Shown: piece after piece, positions 33,129 to 42,485 of the stretch
How the letters are laid out: each line of letters begins with the position of its first letter
Position numbering within the stretch: position 1 is the first letter of the stretch
Assembly (NCBI GenBank): GCA_902790635.1
Contig: CADASN010000014.1
Coordinates: 19,618-83,617 of the forward strand
Direction of reading: 5' to 3'
Length of the DNA: 64,000 nt
DNA from: an uncultured Bacteroidia bacterium
GTDB taxonomy: Bacteria > Bacteroidota > Bacteroidia > Bacteroidales > UBA932
The notes under the pieces: model-generated
Seen by the model: the letters and a program-made list of their open reading frames with translations, nothing else
The model's database searches: none
What the model was told of the DNA's origin: nothing
Made by a program: the position numbers and the translations under genes

Positions 33129-35687
33129 CTACAAGGACACGCGGAAGGAGACCTTGAATCCGTTCTTGGCGGCGCGGTCCAGTCCCTCGGTGTAGCTTAT
33201 GCGCCGGAAATACTCTACGCGCAGGAGGTTGAAAATGTTCTCCAGACCGACGGAGTATTCCATGTACGGCACGGGACCGAGGATCCGCGTTTGCTCGGGG
33301 AAGACATACAGTCCGCTGCCGGGGGTGGGCATGTTGCGTTCGCTGACCGTTCCGGCAAGGGCCCGGAAGGACATGACTTCCCGGAGGCCGAGGCGGTTGA
33401 TCAGCGGGATGCGGTTGAGGATCCAGCCTTTGAGGAAATAGGTGGCGGAGAAACAGGCGTAGCGGTCGGAGATGAACTCCATGGGCTGCATCAGGTTGAA
33501 GGCGTCATCCTGCAGGATGAAAGACAGGTTGGCGTTGGGCGTGAACAGTTTGGGGAGGGGAACCCGGTTCCAGACGATACCGGCGTCCAGGGAGGCGTCG
33601 ATGTGTCCGAAGGCGGAGAGCCAGAAGCGCTTCTGGGCATTGATCTCCGTCCGGTTGTACCAGAAACTGTTGTCAAAGCGCCCCACCGTGTGGGTCAGGC
33701 TGAAGATGGGGGCGTCGCGGGTGAGCAGCAGCGGGGCGTCCTTGCCCAGGCGGCTGGAGAAGAGCGGCTCGCCCGGGGCAAAGCGCAGGCGGGTGGTCCA
33801 GGAGAGGTCGTTGTAGTAGGGGACGGGTTCGGTCTGGCCGTCCGTTCCGAGGCGCTGATAGGAGAGCGTCCCCGTCGGTTCGACGCGGTCGAGGCGCAGC
33901 CGGGTATCCAGGGACAGACGCGAAATCCACTCCCGCTCATAAGCCAGCTGGAAGCGGCGAACATACTGCAGGGGCTGGGCCGCGATCGAACTCATCATGA
34001 TGTGGTCCCGGTCCATCAGGGCGAAACTCTGTCCGGGGCCTTCCAGGTCGTAACTGGCTTTCAGGGAGAGGTTGTGCCGCAGCGGCTCGTACGGGTGGTA
34101 TTCCCGCGGGACAAAACTGTGGACCAGGGTCAGGTCCCCCTTCAAGCGTTTGTCACCGAAGCCGTAAGCGACGTAGGCGCTCAGGAAATTGCGGGGATTC
34201 AGGTTGGCGGTGGTCATGCCTCCGATGCGCAGGCGGAACCCTTCCACCGGATCGTAGTGGGCGATGCTGGACAGGGGGCCGTAATCCCAGCGGGATGCGC
34301 TCCGGTCGCGGGATGTGGGCATGAATTCCGTGGAGAGGGTCTCGATGGCGTCAATGACGTCGCTCAGGCGCGGTTCCCGCCGGATCTCTACCTTCAGGCT
34401 GTCCATGACGAGTTCCTTCTCCGAGAGGGGGGTGGTGCGGACATCGTGCCAATACTCGTCCGGGCGCCACCAGTCCTTGTTGAAAACCAGGCGGTCCGGC
34501 AGCCGGGCGAGGGTGTCGGGCATTGCGGCCGCGGTGCTGAAGTCGTAGTCGTGGTGGGTGACGCTGCGGCGGGCGTAGAGCTGCTGCATCCATTGGAAGA
34601 TGTAGAAGCGTGCCTGGGTATTCTTCTCCCGGGATGCCCAGACGCCATCGGGCGTCTGGACGAAGTCTTCCTCGATGGACAGCTCGCTGACGAAGTTGAG
34701 GTTGATCCGGGCGGGGATGCCCAGGGCATAGCGCTTGAGGGCATAGCTGCCGTCGTTGACGACATACAGGTGGCCGGTGAACCCGTAGCTGCGGTTGTTG
34801 ACCGGAACGAAGGTCAGATCGATGCATTCGATCCCGTCCACGCTCAGCGTATCGGAGATGTAGTATCGGTAGAAACTTGTGGCAAGCGAGGAGGAGAGCG
34901 GGCTGACGAAGCGGTTCATCAGGACTTCCATGTTGTCGTCGCAGATATCGGCATCCTTGAAGACGGACTGGATGTTGGCGCGCAGGGCACCCTTGTCCAG
35001 GAATTCAGCCATGCCCAGCAGGCGGCGCCGGTTGACGAGCGTGCGGGTCTTGCCGCTCTGGCGCTGGTAGTAGGTGAGTTCCTCCTGCTCGAGCAGCGAG
35101 ATGGGCAGCACGGGCATCTGCTCCGTCTGGAGCGTATCCACATATTTCTCGAAGAAGGGAAATTTGCGCCAGAAGCGGCTGCTGTCGAAGTCCACGCGGA
35201 AATCGTCCAGGTAGATCACCTGCTTCTCGTAGTCCTTGCTGCTGTACTGCTCAAGCCGGTTGATGTGGTTGGCTCCCTTGCGTGCGATGACTTTCTCCAC
35301 CAGCTCCACGGCCGGATTGCCGCGCCGCCGGTAGGGGACGTTGCGCTTGGGCTTGACCACGGCGCTCTGCAGGCCGTAGGCGTCTATGGGCAGGGCGATC
35401 TTGAGGCCTTCGGTGGTTTTCCCGGCTTCGACGGGGATGTTGAGGGTCTGGTAGCCGAGCATCTGGAAGCTCAGTACGTTGTAGTCGCGGAAGTTCTCGA
35501 TCGAGAAGTCGCCGTCCAGCCCTGTGATCGTGCCGATGTTGGAGCCCAGGAAGACGACAGAGACATAGGGCAGGGGCTCTCCGCTGGCGGCGTCGATGAC
35601 GACGCCCCGGACCCGGGTGGGCCCGGCGGCCAGGGCGGCGGCAGCGCATAGCAGCGCCAGACACAGCAGACAAGCCTTGCGGAACAT
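33129..35687 (-). CDS. DUF5686 outer-membrane protein with carboxypeptidase-regulatory domain
   Basis: 852 residues. A signal peptide (LLCLALLCAAAALAAG) is followed by a carboxypeptidase-regulatory-like beta domain (VRGVVIDAASGEPLPYVSVVF ... GLDGDFSIE), the DUF5686 region and a C-terminal beta-rich barrel-like part ending FKVSFRVSL. The architecture is typical of Bacteroidota outer-membrane proteins of unknown function. The start is the ATG at 35687, 4 bases after a -7 box. The gene follows the P-type ATPase gene by 19 bases. Confidence 0.88.
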   Translation of the reverse strand: MFRKACLLCLALLCAAAALAAGPTRVRGVVIDAASGEPLPYVSVVFLGSNIGTITGLDGDFSIENFRDYNVLSFQMLGYQTLNIPVEAGKTTEGLKIALPIDAYGLQSAVVKPKRNVPYRRRGNPAVELVEKVIARKGANHINRLEQYSSKDYEKQVIYLDDFRVDFDSSRFWRKFPFFEKYVDTLQTEQMPVLPISLLEQEELTYYQRQSGKTRTLVNRRRLLGMAEFLDKGALRANIQSVFKDADICDDNMEVLMNRFVSPLSSSLATSFYRYYISDTLSVDGIECIDLTFVPVNNRSYGFTGHLYVVNDGSYALKRYALGIPARINLNFVSELSIEEDFVQTPDGVWASREKNTQARFYIFQWMQQLYARRSVTHHDYDFSTAAAMPDTLARLPDRLVFNKDWWRPDEYWHDVRTTPLSEKELVMDSLKVEIRREPRLSDVIDAIETLSTEFMPTSRDRSASRWDYGPLSSIAHYDPVEGFRLRIGGMTTANLNPRNFLSAYVAYGFGDKRLKGDLTLVHSFVPREYHPYEPLRHNLSLKASYDLEGPGQSFALMDRDHIMMSSIAAQPLQYVRRFQLAYEREWISRLSLDTRLRLDRVEPTGTLSYQRLGTDGQTEPVPYYNDLSWTTRLRFAPGEPLFSSRLGKDAPLLLTRDAPIFSLTHTVGRFDNSFWYNRTEINAQKRFWLSAFGHIDASLDAGIVWNRVPLPKLFTPNANLSFILQDDAFNLMQPMEFISDRYACFSATYFLKGWILNRIPLINRLGLREVMSFRALAGTVSERNMPTPGSGLYVFPEQTRILGPVPYMEYSVGLENIFNLLRVEYFRRISYTEGLDRAAKNGFKVSFRVSL

Positions 35688-35691
35688 GCTG

Positions 35692-35699
35692 CAAAGATA
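35692..35699 (-). promoter_or_regulatory. -7 promoter box of the DUF5686 gene
   Basis: On the minus strand this reads TATCTTTG, ending 4 bases before the ATG at 35687. The leader would be very short or absent. Confidence 0.5.
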
Positions 35700-35706
35700 C
35701 GAAAAA

Positions 35707-37626
35707 TTACCTAAGTGCCCGCATGGCATTGAGCACGGCCAGCACGGTCACGCCCACATCGGCGAAGACGGCCATCCAGAGCGTGGCGACCCCGCAGGCC
35801 GCGAGCACCAGTACGGCCAGCTTGATGCCCACGGCGAACCACATGTTCTCTTGCGCGATCCGCAGGGTCCGCCGGGCGATGCGGATCGCCAGCGCGACCT
35901 TGGACGGTTTGTCGTCCATCAAGACCACGTCCGCGGCTTCGATGGCGGCGTCGGAACCCAGCGCGCCCATGGCGATGCCCAGGTCGGCGCGTGCAAGCAC
36001 CGGGGCGTCATTGATGCCGTCTCCGACAAAGGCGAGTTTCCCTCCAGTGAGCCATTCCTCCACGCAGCGGACCTTGTCCTCCGGCAGCAGGCCGGCCCGG
36101 AAGCCGTCCAGCCGGAGCGTATCCGCCACGGTTTCGGCGATGGGCTGCCGGTCGCCGGTGAGCATCATCACCTGCCGGACGCCCGCGGCGTGCAGTTCCG
36201 CCACGGCGCGGGCAGCGTCTTCCTTGATGCGGTCTGCGATCACGATATGTCCGGCATAAACGCCGTCCAGGGCCACGTGGACGAGGGTCCCCGTGTGCGT
36301 GCAGGGACGCCAGGCGGCACCGACCATTTCCATCAGTTTCTCATTGCCCACGGCCACGGTCCGGCCGTTGACCTCGGCGGTGAGGCCTTTCCCCGCGTAT
36401 TCGCGGATGCCGCTGACGCTGCAGTCGTCCTGCTCATCGGGGTAAGCCTGCAGGAGCGCAGCTGCGATGGGATGGGTGGAATGCTGCTCCACATGCGCGG
36501 CCAGGTGCAGCAGTTCCCGTTCGTCCAGCTGCTCGGGATGGACGGCCGTGACTGTGAAGACCCCTTCGGTGAGCGTGCCTGTCTTGTCGAAGACGACGCT
36601 GCGTACGCGGGAAAGGGTGTCCAGGAAGGCTGCCCCCTTGACGAGGATGCCCTGGCGGGAAGCGCCGCCGATGCCGCCGAAAAAGGTGAGCGGCACGGAG
36701 ATGACCAGCGCGCAGGGGCAAGAGACCACCAGGAACATCAGCGCCCGGTAGATCCAGGTCGCCCAGACGCCGCCCAGCAGGGGCGGAACCAGGGCCAGCA
36801 GCACGGCCAGGCCGACGACGACCGGAGTGTACACCCGCGCGAAGCGGGTGATGAAATGTTCGCTGCGGGATTTGTTCTCCGCTGCGTGCTCCACCAGTTC
36901 GAGGATGCGGGAAGCGGTGGATTCGCCGAAGGCCTTGACGGTGCGGATGCGCAGCACGCCGCTGAGGTTGACGCAGCCGGACAGGACTTCGTCGCCGACG
37001 GCGATTTCCCGCGGTACGCTCTCCCCGGTCAGCGCCATGGTATCGAGGGATGAACTGCCTTCCAGCACGATTCCGTCCATGGGGATGCGCTCTCCGGGGC
37101 GGACCAGGACGGTCTCCCCGACGGCGACGCTCTCGCAGGGAACGCTTTGCAGGACCCCGTCCCGTTCCACGTTCGCCTGGTCCGGCCGGATATCCATCAG
37201 ATGGGCCACCGACCGGCGCGACCTGCCTTCGGCAATCCCTTCGAACAGCTCGCCGAGCTGGAAAAACAGCATCACGAAGACCGCTTCCGGAAATTGCGTC
37301 TCCGCTTCCGGCAGGAAGCCGATGGCGAGCGCGCCCAGCGTCGCGATGCTCATCAGGAAATTCTCATCCAGGGCCTCCCCGTGTGCGAGCGCCTCGGCCG
37401 CTTCTTTGAGCGTGTCCCAGCCGACGAGGAGGTAGGGGACCAGATAAAGCAACAGATACTGCCAGGCAGCCCAGGATGTTTTCTTTTCGATCAGGATGGC
37501 AGCGGCCAGCAGGACGGCCGCCGCGATGATTTTGACGATCCGTCCGCGCGCGCCCTCTTCTTCGTGGTGATGTTCGTGCACGTGCACGTGCTCGTGCTCA
37601 TGGTGATGATGATGTTCGTGTGCCAT
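35707..37626 (-). CDS. heavy-metal P-type ATPase (Zn/Cd type)
   Basis: 639 residues. A histidine-rich N-terminus (MAHEHHHHHEHEHVHVHEHH) replaces the usual CxxC metal-binding domain. Eight membrane segments follow, with the ion-site motif SCPCALV, TGES in the actuator domain, the phosphorylation motif DKTGTLT, a His-Pro dipeptide (THPIAAA) and the hinge GDGINDAP. The motif set is that of P1B-type ATPases for Zn, Cd or Pb. The start at 37626 follows the family; the longer frame to 37677 crosses the promoter. Likely role is metal efflux across the inner membrane. Confidence 0.93.
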   Translation of the reverse strand: MAHEHHHHHEHEHVHVHEHHHEEEGARGRIVKIIAAAVLLAAAILIEKKTSWAAWQYLLLYLVPYLLVGWDTLKEAAEALAHGEALDENFLMSIATLGALAIGFLPEAETQFPEAVFVMLFFQLGELFEGIAEGRSRRSVAHLMDIRPDQANVERDGVLQSVPCESVAVGETVLVRPGERIPMDGIVLEGSSSLDTMALTGESVPREIAVGDEVLSGCVNLSGVLRIRTVKAFGESTASRILELVEHAAENKSRSEHFITRFARVYTPVVVGLAVLLALVPPLLGGVWATWIYRALMFLVVSCPCALVISVPLTFFGGIGGASRQGILVKGAAFLDTLSRVRSVVFDKTGTLTEGVFTVTAVHPEQLDERELLHLAAHVEQHSTHPIAAALLQAYPDEQDDCSVSGIREYAGKGLTAEVNGRTVAVGNEKLMEMVGAAWRPCTHTGTLVHVALDGVYAGHIVIADRIKEDAARAVAELHAAGVRQVMMLTGDRQPIAETVADTLRLDGFRAGLLPEDKVRCVEEWLTGGKLAFVGDGINDAPVLARADLGIAMGALGSDAAIEAADVVLMDDKPSKVALAIRIARRTLRIAQENMWFAVGIKLAVLVLAACGVATLWMAVFADVGVTVLAVLNAMRALR

Positions 37627-37652
37627 ATTGCGTGTTTTTTGTTTTCCGGGGA

Positions 37653-37660
37653 CAAAGATA
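37653..37660 (-). promoter_or_regulatory. -7 promoter box of the P-type ATPase gene
   Basis: On the minus strand this reads TATCTTTG, 26 bases before the ATG at 37626. No clear -33 box. Confidence 0.5.
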
Positions 37661-37723
37661 CCGGACTGTCGCTGCAACCCGGTTGCAAATGTGTTTCGGG
37701 ACGGCCCTTCCGTTTTTTTTTGC

Positions 37724-37731
37724 TATATTTG
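37724..37731 (+). promoter_or_regulatory. -7 promoter box of the GH8 gene
   Basis: TATATTTG matches TAnnTTTG. It lies about 84 bases before the start codon, so the GH8 mRNA would carry an unusually long leader for this window. Confidence 0.45.
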
Positions 37732-37815
37732 CGACAGACAATGCCAAAATCTTGAGGAGCCGGTTCCGGCTCACGCCCGGTTGCTTTGACTGGATATTAA
37801 TTTAATAACGTGAGT

Positions 37816-39111
37816 ATGTCATTCAATTTCCTCAAGAGGATCCTGATCCTATCCGCTTGTCTGGCACCGCTGGTGGCGTGTGGCCAGAAAACCCTCAAGC
37901 CCTGGACGAAGGGCGGACTCGACACCGGAAAATACCGCAATGTCTTTCAGGAGATGGGCTATGCCCCGAAAGAGATCGACGCCAAACTGGAGAGCATCTA
38001 CCAGGAAGTTTTCCACGGCCCGGACAAAGTCTATTTCGAAGTAGGTGACGACATGGGCTACATGTCTGACGTCAAGAACTTTGACGCACGTACCGAAGGG
38101 ATGTCCTACGGCATGATGATCACGGTCCAGCTTGACAAGAAGGACGAATTCGACCGTCTGTTCCGCTGGGCGAAGAAGTACATGCAGTACCAGGACGGTC
38201 CGATGAAGGGCTATTTCGCCTGGAGCCTCAGCCCGGACGGCACCATTCGCGGTGCGGGTCCGGCCTCCGACGGCGAACTGTATTTCATCACCTCGCTGAT
38301 CTTCGCTTCCAACCGCTGGGGCAACGACGGAGAAATCAACTATCTCGCCGAAGCGCAGAATATCCTGAATTCTTCCTGGGAAAAGGACGGCTCCGAGGGC
38401 ATCATGCCTTTCATCAACAAGGAGAACCACCTCATCGTATTCACGCCTGACGGACGGGGGATCTCCTACACCGATCCGTCCTACCACCTGCCCGCCTTCT
38501 ACGAAGTATGGGCCCGCTGGGCCGACGACGGCCGGGCTGATTTCTATCGCGAATGTGCGAAAGCCAGCCGGGAGTATCTCCACAAGAGCATCAACCCGGA
38601 GACGGGCCTCAATCCGGACACCAACAACTTCGACGGCTCCTTCATCGAGATGCCGGCTTTCTTCGGCCGCACCATGAAGCCGGCGTTCCGTTTCGACTCC
38701 TGGCGCGTGCCGATGAACATCGCCCTGGATTATTCCTGGGCCTGTGCCGACCGCGAATGGCAGACGAATTATGCCAACACCATCCAGGATTTCTTCTATT
38801 CCAAGGGGATTGATGAATTTGCCGATCAGTACAACGTTGACGGGACGGAGGTTGATTTCGCCATGCCGGCAGGCATGGGCGAGTTCCGCGGCACGGGTAC
38901 GCGCCACTCCGTGGGCCTTGTCTCCACGCTGGCCGCAGCCACGCTCGCGGCCGACCACGAGATTGCCCGCGAGTTCGCACAGCGGCTCTGGGACAGCGAG
39001 AACAAGCCCTACGAGGACGGGTACTTCGACGCTTACTACGACGGAATATTAAGATTATTCGCGTTTATGCACCTAAGCGGCCACTACCGCGTCATCGAGC
39101 CGGGGAAGTAG
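37816..39111 (+). CDS. GH8 glycoside hydrolase lipoprotein, likely exo-oligoxylanase
   Basis: 431 residues with a lipoprotein signal (LAPLVAC). Glycoside hydrolase family 8 marks: RTEGMSYGMMITVQLD (Glu of TEGMSYG as proton donor), YFAWSLSPDGT, ASDGELYFITSLIFAS (catalytic Asp/Glu region) and RVPMNIALDYSW. The sequence pattern is closest in my judgement to reducing-end xylose-releasing exo-oligoxylanases, but endo-glucanase or chitosanase activity cannot be excluded. I chose the ATG at 37816 over a GTG at 37810. The last 35 bases are duplicated 113 bases downstream. Confidence 0.9.
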   Translation: MSFNFLKRILILSACLAPLVACGQKTLKPWTKGGLDTGKYRNVFQEMGYAPKEIDAKLESIYQEVFHGPDKVYFEVGDDMGYMSDVKNFDARTEGMSYGMMITVQLDKKDEFDRLFRWAKKYMQYQDGPMKGYFAWSLSPDGTIRGAGPASDGELYFITSLIFASNRWGNDGEINYLAEAQNILNSSWEKDGSEGIMPFINKENHLIVFTPDGRGISYTDPSYHLPAFYEVWARWADDGRADFYRECAKASREYLHKSINPETGLNPDTNNFDGSFIEMPAFFGRTMKPAFRFDSWRVPMNIALDYSWACADREWQTNYANTIQDFFYSKGIDEFADQYNVDGTEVDFAMPAGMGEFRGTGTRHSVGLVSTLAAATLAADHEIAREFAQRLWDSENKPYEDGYFDAYYDGILRLFAFMHLSGHYRVIEPGK

Positions 39112-39141
39112 CCTTCGCTTATGTGCATAGGTGTCGGACGA

Positions 39142-39163
39142 TCGAGGGGGCGTACCCCCTCGA
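39142..39163. repeat. hairpin TCGAGGGGG/CCCCCTCGA
   Basis: A perfect 9-bp stem with loop CGTA, between the two copies of the GH8 tail. There is no T run, so a simple intrinsic terminator is unlikely. Confidence 0.6.
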
Positions 39164-39189
39164 GCACCCCTGCGTCGCTGCGCTCCGAT

Positions 39190-39224
39190 GCGGCCATTAC
39201 CGCGTCATCGAGCCGGAAAAGTAA
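39190..39224 (+). repeat. duplicated 3' tail of the GH8 gene
   Basis: These 35 bases match 39077-39111 at 31 positions and would read CGHYRVIEPEK-stop, against SGHYRVIEPGK-stop at the true gene end. The copy stands alone, without an upstream frame. Confidence 0.75.
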
Positions 39225-39229
39225 TTCCG

Positions 39230-40117
39230 TTACCAGGGGGGCAACAGCTTGCGGTAGTACGGCCGCAGGGGATCGTCCACGACGACGCTGGCCGAGCGGC
39301 TCGGGCAGACGGCGAACCAGCCCAGGGCGTTCTCGCCCCGGATGTTGGTCGGGGCGTTGGCGGGTTGGGGAGAGAAAATGGGGATGCTGATCCCGCTCGA
39401 GCGCACCGCCGACTGGAAATCGTAGAAACCCTTGTCGAGGGTGAGCACGTTGAGCGTGATCTCGTCCCCGGTCTCCAGGTATTTGAAGCAGGGGCCGTGC
39501 TGGCGTCGCAGCTCCGTGGTCTGTATGAGCGTGGTGATGGGGAATCCCTTGACTTCCTTGCCGTTGAACATTTTGTCATCGATGACTTCCGTCATAAAGT
39601 AGGGGTATTCCCAGCCGTTGATGGCGACGGAGACCTGGTAGTAACTGGCGAACTGCTCGTCCCGGCCCCAGACGGCAAGGGTCCAGAGACTGTCGATCCC
39701 CTTGGCCTTGTTGCCGGCGAAAGCATAGTCGACCGCATCCAGGCGGAAGCCCGGCTCCGGCATCGAGGCTTCGGCCTCATAGACCTGACCTTCCGGCAAC
39801 TCGATCCGCAAGTGGTAGTCCACGCCCGCTTCGCAGCAGAAACCCTCCGGGGCTAGGTAGCGGCCCCTTCCGTAGTGGTCAAAAACGGCATCATTGACAG
39901 TCACCCGGGCTTCGTACACGGAGGGGTCGTCCTCCTCCCGGAAATAGGAAATGGTGCGGGACAGCAGGACCTGCTGGAGCTCATCGGGATTGTCCGTGAG
40001 CACGGACTCCACCACCAGGTAGTCGTGGTAGTCCGCGCGGGAATGGATGTCGATCTCCTCCGTACAGGCAGGCAGGAGCAGCAGATAACCCAGCAGCAGT
40101 GGAAGAATGCGTCTCAT
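39230..40117 (-). CDS. DUF4249 lipoprotein, TonB-receptor partner
   Basis: 295 residues with a lipoprotein signal (LLLPACTEE, Cys18), then a beta-rich domain of the DUF4249 family: ITVNDAV-like text (VTVNDAVFDHY), a strand pair YHLRIELPEGQVYEAEASMPE and a C-terminal domain with the conserved end region (NIRGENALGWFAV). Members are usually encoded beside a TonB-dependent receptor and are thought to be its surface lid or accessory. Here it follows such a receptor by 8 bases. Confidence 0.88.
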   Translation of the reverse strand: MRRILPLLLGYLLLLPACTEEIDIHSRADYHDYLVVESVLTDNPDELQQVLLSRTISYFREEDDPSVYEARVTVNDAVFDHYGRGRYLAPEGFCCEAGVDYHLRIELPEGQVYEAEASMPEPGFRLDAVDYAFAGNKAKGIDSLWTLAVWGRDEQFASYYQVSVAINGWEYPYFMTEVIDDKMFNGKEVKGFPITTLIQTTELRRQHGPCFKYLETGDEITLNVLTLDKGFYDFQSAVRSSGISIPIFSPQPANAPTNIRGENALGWFAVCPSRSASVVVDDPLRPYYRKLLPPW

Positions 40118-40125
40118 GCCCTCAC

Positions 40126-42480
40126 TCAGAATTTGATGTTATAGGAAACGGAAGGGATCACGCTGAAAAGCCAGACCTTGAACGGGGTCGTGCGTCTCTG
40201 GTCGTAATCGTAGCGGAAATCGACGGTCCAGGCGTTGTGCCGCGCATAGACGTTGTAGAAGGAGAGATTCCATTCGCCGCTCCAGCGCTTGCCCTCCACG
40301 CGCTGCCGCGTCCGCCAGGTGACGGACAGGTCCAGCCGGTGGTAGTCCGGCAGGCGGTCGAGGTTGCGGGAGGCATAGACGGGTTTCCAGGTATCCCGGT
40401 AGCGGAAGCGGCCGACGGGATAGGTTGTCGGTGCGCCGCTGTAGTACACCCATTCGGCGGAAGCCGACCATTGCTTGGAGAAATCGTAAGTCAGCACGAA
40501 ATTGACCGCGTGCTCGTGGTTCAACGGGGAAGGATAAGGCTCGCCGCCGTTCAGCTCCGGGATCCGGTAGTTCGCGCGCGACCAGGTGTAGGCCAGCCAG
40601 CCGTTCCAGCGGGTGAAATCGTACTTGAGCATCAATTCAGCGCCGAAGGCCCGGGATTCCCCGAAGCGGAGCAGGCCCTCCCGGTCGGGATTGTCCAGCA
40701 CCAGGCCGGGATTGTCCACGAAGTCCATCGCGCCCTGGTTGTGCTTGTAGAAAGCCTCCAGGGAGAGTTGCAGGGCCTGTTCGGCGAACAGGGCGTTGAT
40801 CCCGGCGGAGAATTGGTCGGAGACCTGGGGCTTGACGCCCGGTGAAGCGGTGAACCAGGTGTCGACGGGGCTTCCGCTGATGCTGACCCGGGCCTGCTGC
40901 AGGTACTGCACGGTCCGGGACCAGGCAGCTTTGAGCGAAAGGTCTTCATGCAGGGAGAGCGAAGCGGAAATGCGCGGCTCCAGCCCCATGTAGGTCTGGA
41001 TGGGCGTCCCGCGTTCGACGGTCCGCACTTCCGTCAGCGCGTGCGAGGACGGGTCGAAATAGCGCTGCTCCGTCGGCCCGAAGGTCGTGAAGGTGGAGAA
41101 GCGCAGCCCGTAGCGCAGGGTGAGGTTCCGGATCTTGTGCTCGTTCTGGATATAGGCGGAAGGCTGGAAGGCATGGATTCCAGGCATTTCGATGCGGTTG
41201 ACCAGGCTGGATTCTTCGCGGGGCTCGGTAGTGCCCGGGGAGATGGCGAACCAGGCCAGGTTCACCCCGGCGCGGAAGGTCATGTCCGGACGGGGATACC
41301 AGCTCCATCCCGCCTTGACCCCCGTCTCCCGGATGCCTTGGAGGTAATCGAAGGCCGCATCCGGCATGTCGGTACCTATCGTGTTGCGGAACAAGGAGTT
41401 GTATGCCGTGACATCGGAAGTCAGTTTCTGGGACCAAAGGTGGTTCCAGCGCAGGGACTGGGTGTGGTTGGCGTTGCCGAACTGCATGTGCCCGAAGTCG
41501 AAATCCTCCAGGCTGAAGCCGAAGATGTCGCTGCCGCTGAACGCGCTCAGATAGATACGGTCGCGGCTGCCTGCCGTCCAGCTGAGCTTGGCATTGGCAT
41601 CGTAGAAGAACATCCGGGTCTTGTCCGGGATGCGGTCGCCAAAGAGCGGGAAGAAGAGGTCGAGGTAGGTGCGGCGGGCCGAAAGCATGAAGGAGAGTTT
41701 GTCCGGTACGATGGGACCTTCGACAAACAGTTTGGAGGTAATCAGGCCGATGGAGGCGTTGCCGCCGAACTGCTGTTTGTTGCCGTCCTTGGTGGAAATG
41801 TCCAGCACGGAGGCGATGCGCCCGCCGTACTGGGCGGGGAAGTCCCCCTTGTAGAGCTCGGCGCTGCGGATGGCGTCGCCGTTGAACATCGACAGGAATC
41901 CCAGGAAATGTCCGCTGTTGTAGATGGGTGCACCGTCCATCAGGATCAGGTTCTGGTCCACGCCGCCGCCCCGTACGCTGAAGCCGGTGGATCCCTCGCT
42001 CGGAGCCTGTACGCCGGGCATCATCTGGATCACCCGGATGATGTCGGCTTCGCCCATCAGGGTGGGGAGCCGCTGCACGAGTGCGGCGTCCACCCGTTCC
42101 ATGCCCAGCTGGGGTAGTACCAGCTCCTTTCTCTTCGAGCGGGAGAGGATGGTCGCGGCATCCAGTTGCTCGCGCTCCGGCTCCATCCGAAAATCCAGCT
42201 TTTGCGTACTGCTGACCTCCACCTCCGCCGTCTTGTAGCCGAAATAACTGCAGGTCAGGGTGTGGCTGCCCGGGGGGAGGGTGAGGGAATAGAATCCGCT
42301 GCCGTCGGTGGCGACGGCGGTTTTCCGGTCTTCCAGGTAGAGCACCGCCTGCACGAGCGGCTCGCCGCTGCCGGCGTCCGTCACGTGGCCGGAGACCACG
42401 GCCCTGCGCCCCTGGGCGCCTGCCGGAAGCGACAGGACCAGCCAGAGAAAGGCGAAGAGGATGCGGCGCGCAGCGGTCAT
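40126..42480 (-). CDS. TonB-dependent receptor with carboxypeptidase-regulatory domain
   Basis: 784 residues: signal peptide (LVLSLPAGAQ), a carboxypeptidase-regulatory-like domain (VVSGHVTDAGSGEPLVQAVL), the plug domain (PTLMGEADIIRVIQMMPGVQ, FSVRGGGVDQNLILMDGAPIYN) and a 22-strand-type barrel ending in an aromatic residue (SYNIKF). It would import an unknown ligand across the outer membrane with the DUF4249 partner. The gene starts 5 bases after uvrA2, so it may be cotranscribed with it. Confidence 0.93.
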   Translation of the reverse strand: MTAARRILFAFLWLVLSLPAGAQGRRAVVSGHVTDAGSGEPLVQAVLYLEDRKTAVATDGSGFYSLTLPPGSHTLTCSYFGYKTAEVEVSSTQKLDFRMEPEREQLDAATILSRSKRKELVLPQLGMERVDAALVQRLPTLMGEADIIRVIQMMPGVQAPSEGSTGFSVRGGGVDQNLILMDGAPIYNSGHFLGFLSMFNGDAIRSAELYKGDFPAQYGGRIASVLDISTKDGNKQQFGGNASIGLITSKLFVEGPIVPDKLSFMLSARRTYLDLFFPLFGDRIPDKTRMFFYDANAKLSWTAGSRDRIYLSAFSGSDIFGFSLEDFDFGHMQFGNANHTQSLRWNHLWSQKLTSDVTAYNSLFRNTIGTDMPDAAFDYLQGIRETGVKAGWSWYPRPDMTFRAGVNLAWFAISPGTTEPREESSLVNRIEMPGIHAFQPSAYIQNEHKIRNLTLRYGLRFSTFTTFGPTEQRYFDPSSHALTEVRTVERGTPIQTYMGLEPRISASLSLHEDLSLKAAWSRTVQYLQQARVSISGSPVDTWFTASPGVKPQVSDQFSAGINALFAEQALQLSLEAFYKHNQGAMDFVDNPGLVLDNPDREGLLRFGESRAFGAELMLKYDFTRWNGWLAYTWSRANYRIPELNGGEPYPSPLNHEHAVNFVLTYDFSKQWSASAEWVYYSGAPTTYPVGRFRYRDTWKPVYASRNLDRLPDYHRLDLSVTWRTRQRVEGKRWSGEWNLSFYNVYARHNAWTVDFRYDYDQRRTTPFKVWLFSVIPSVSYNIKF

Positions 42481-42485
42481 GGGAT

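Noticed and set aside
33120-35651. 843-codon open frame on the plus strand
   Set aside because: Antisense of the DUF5686 gene, which has a signal peptide, domains and a promoter.
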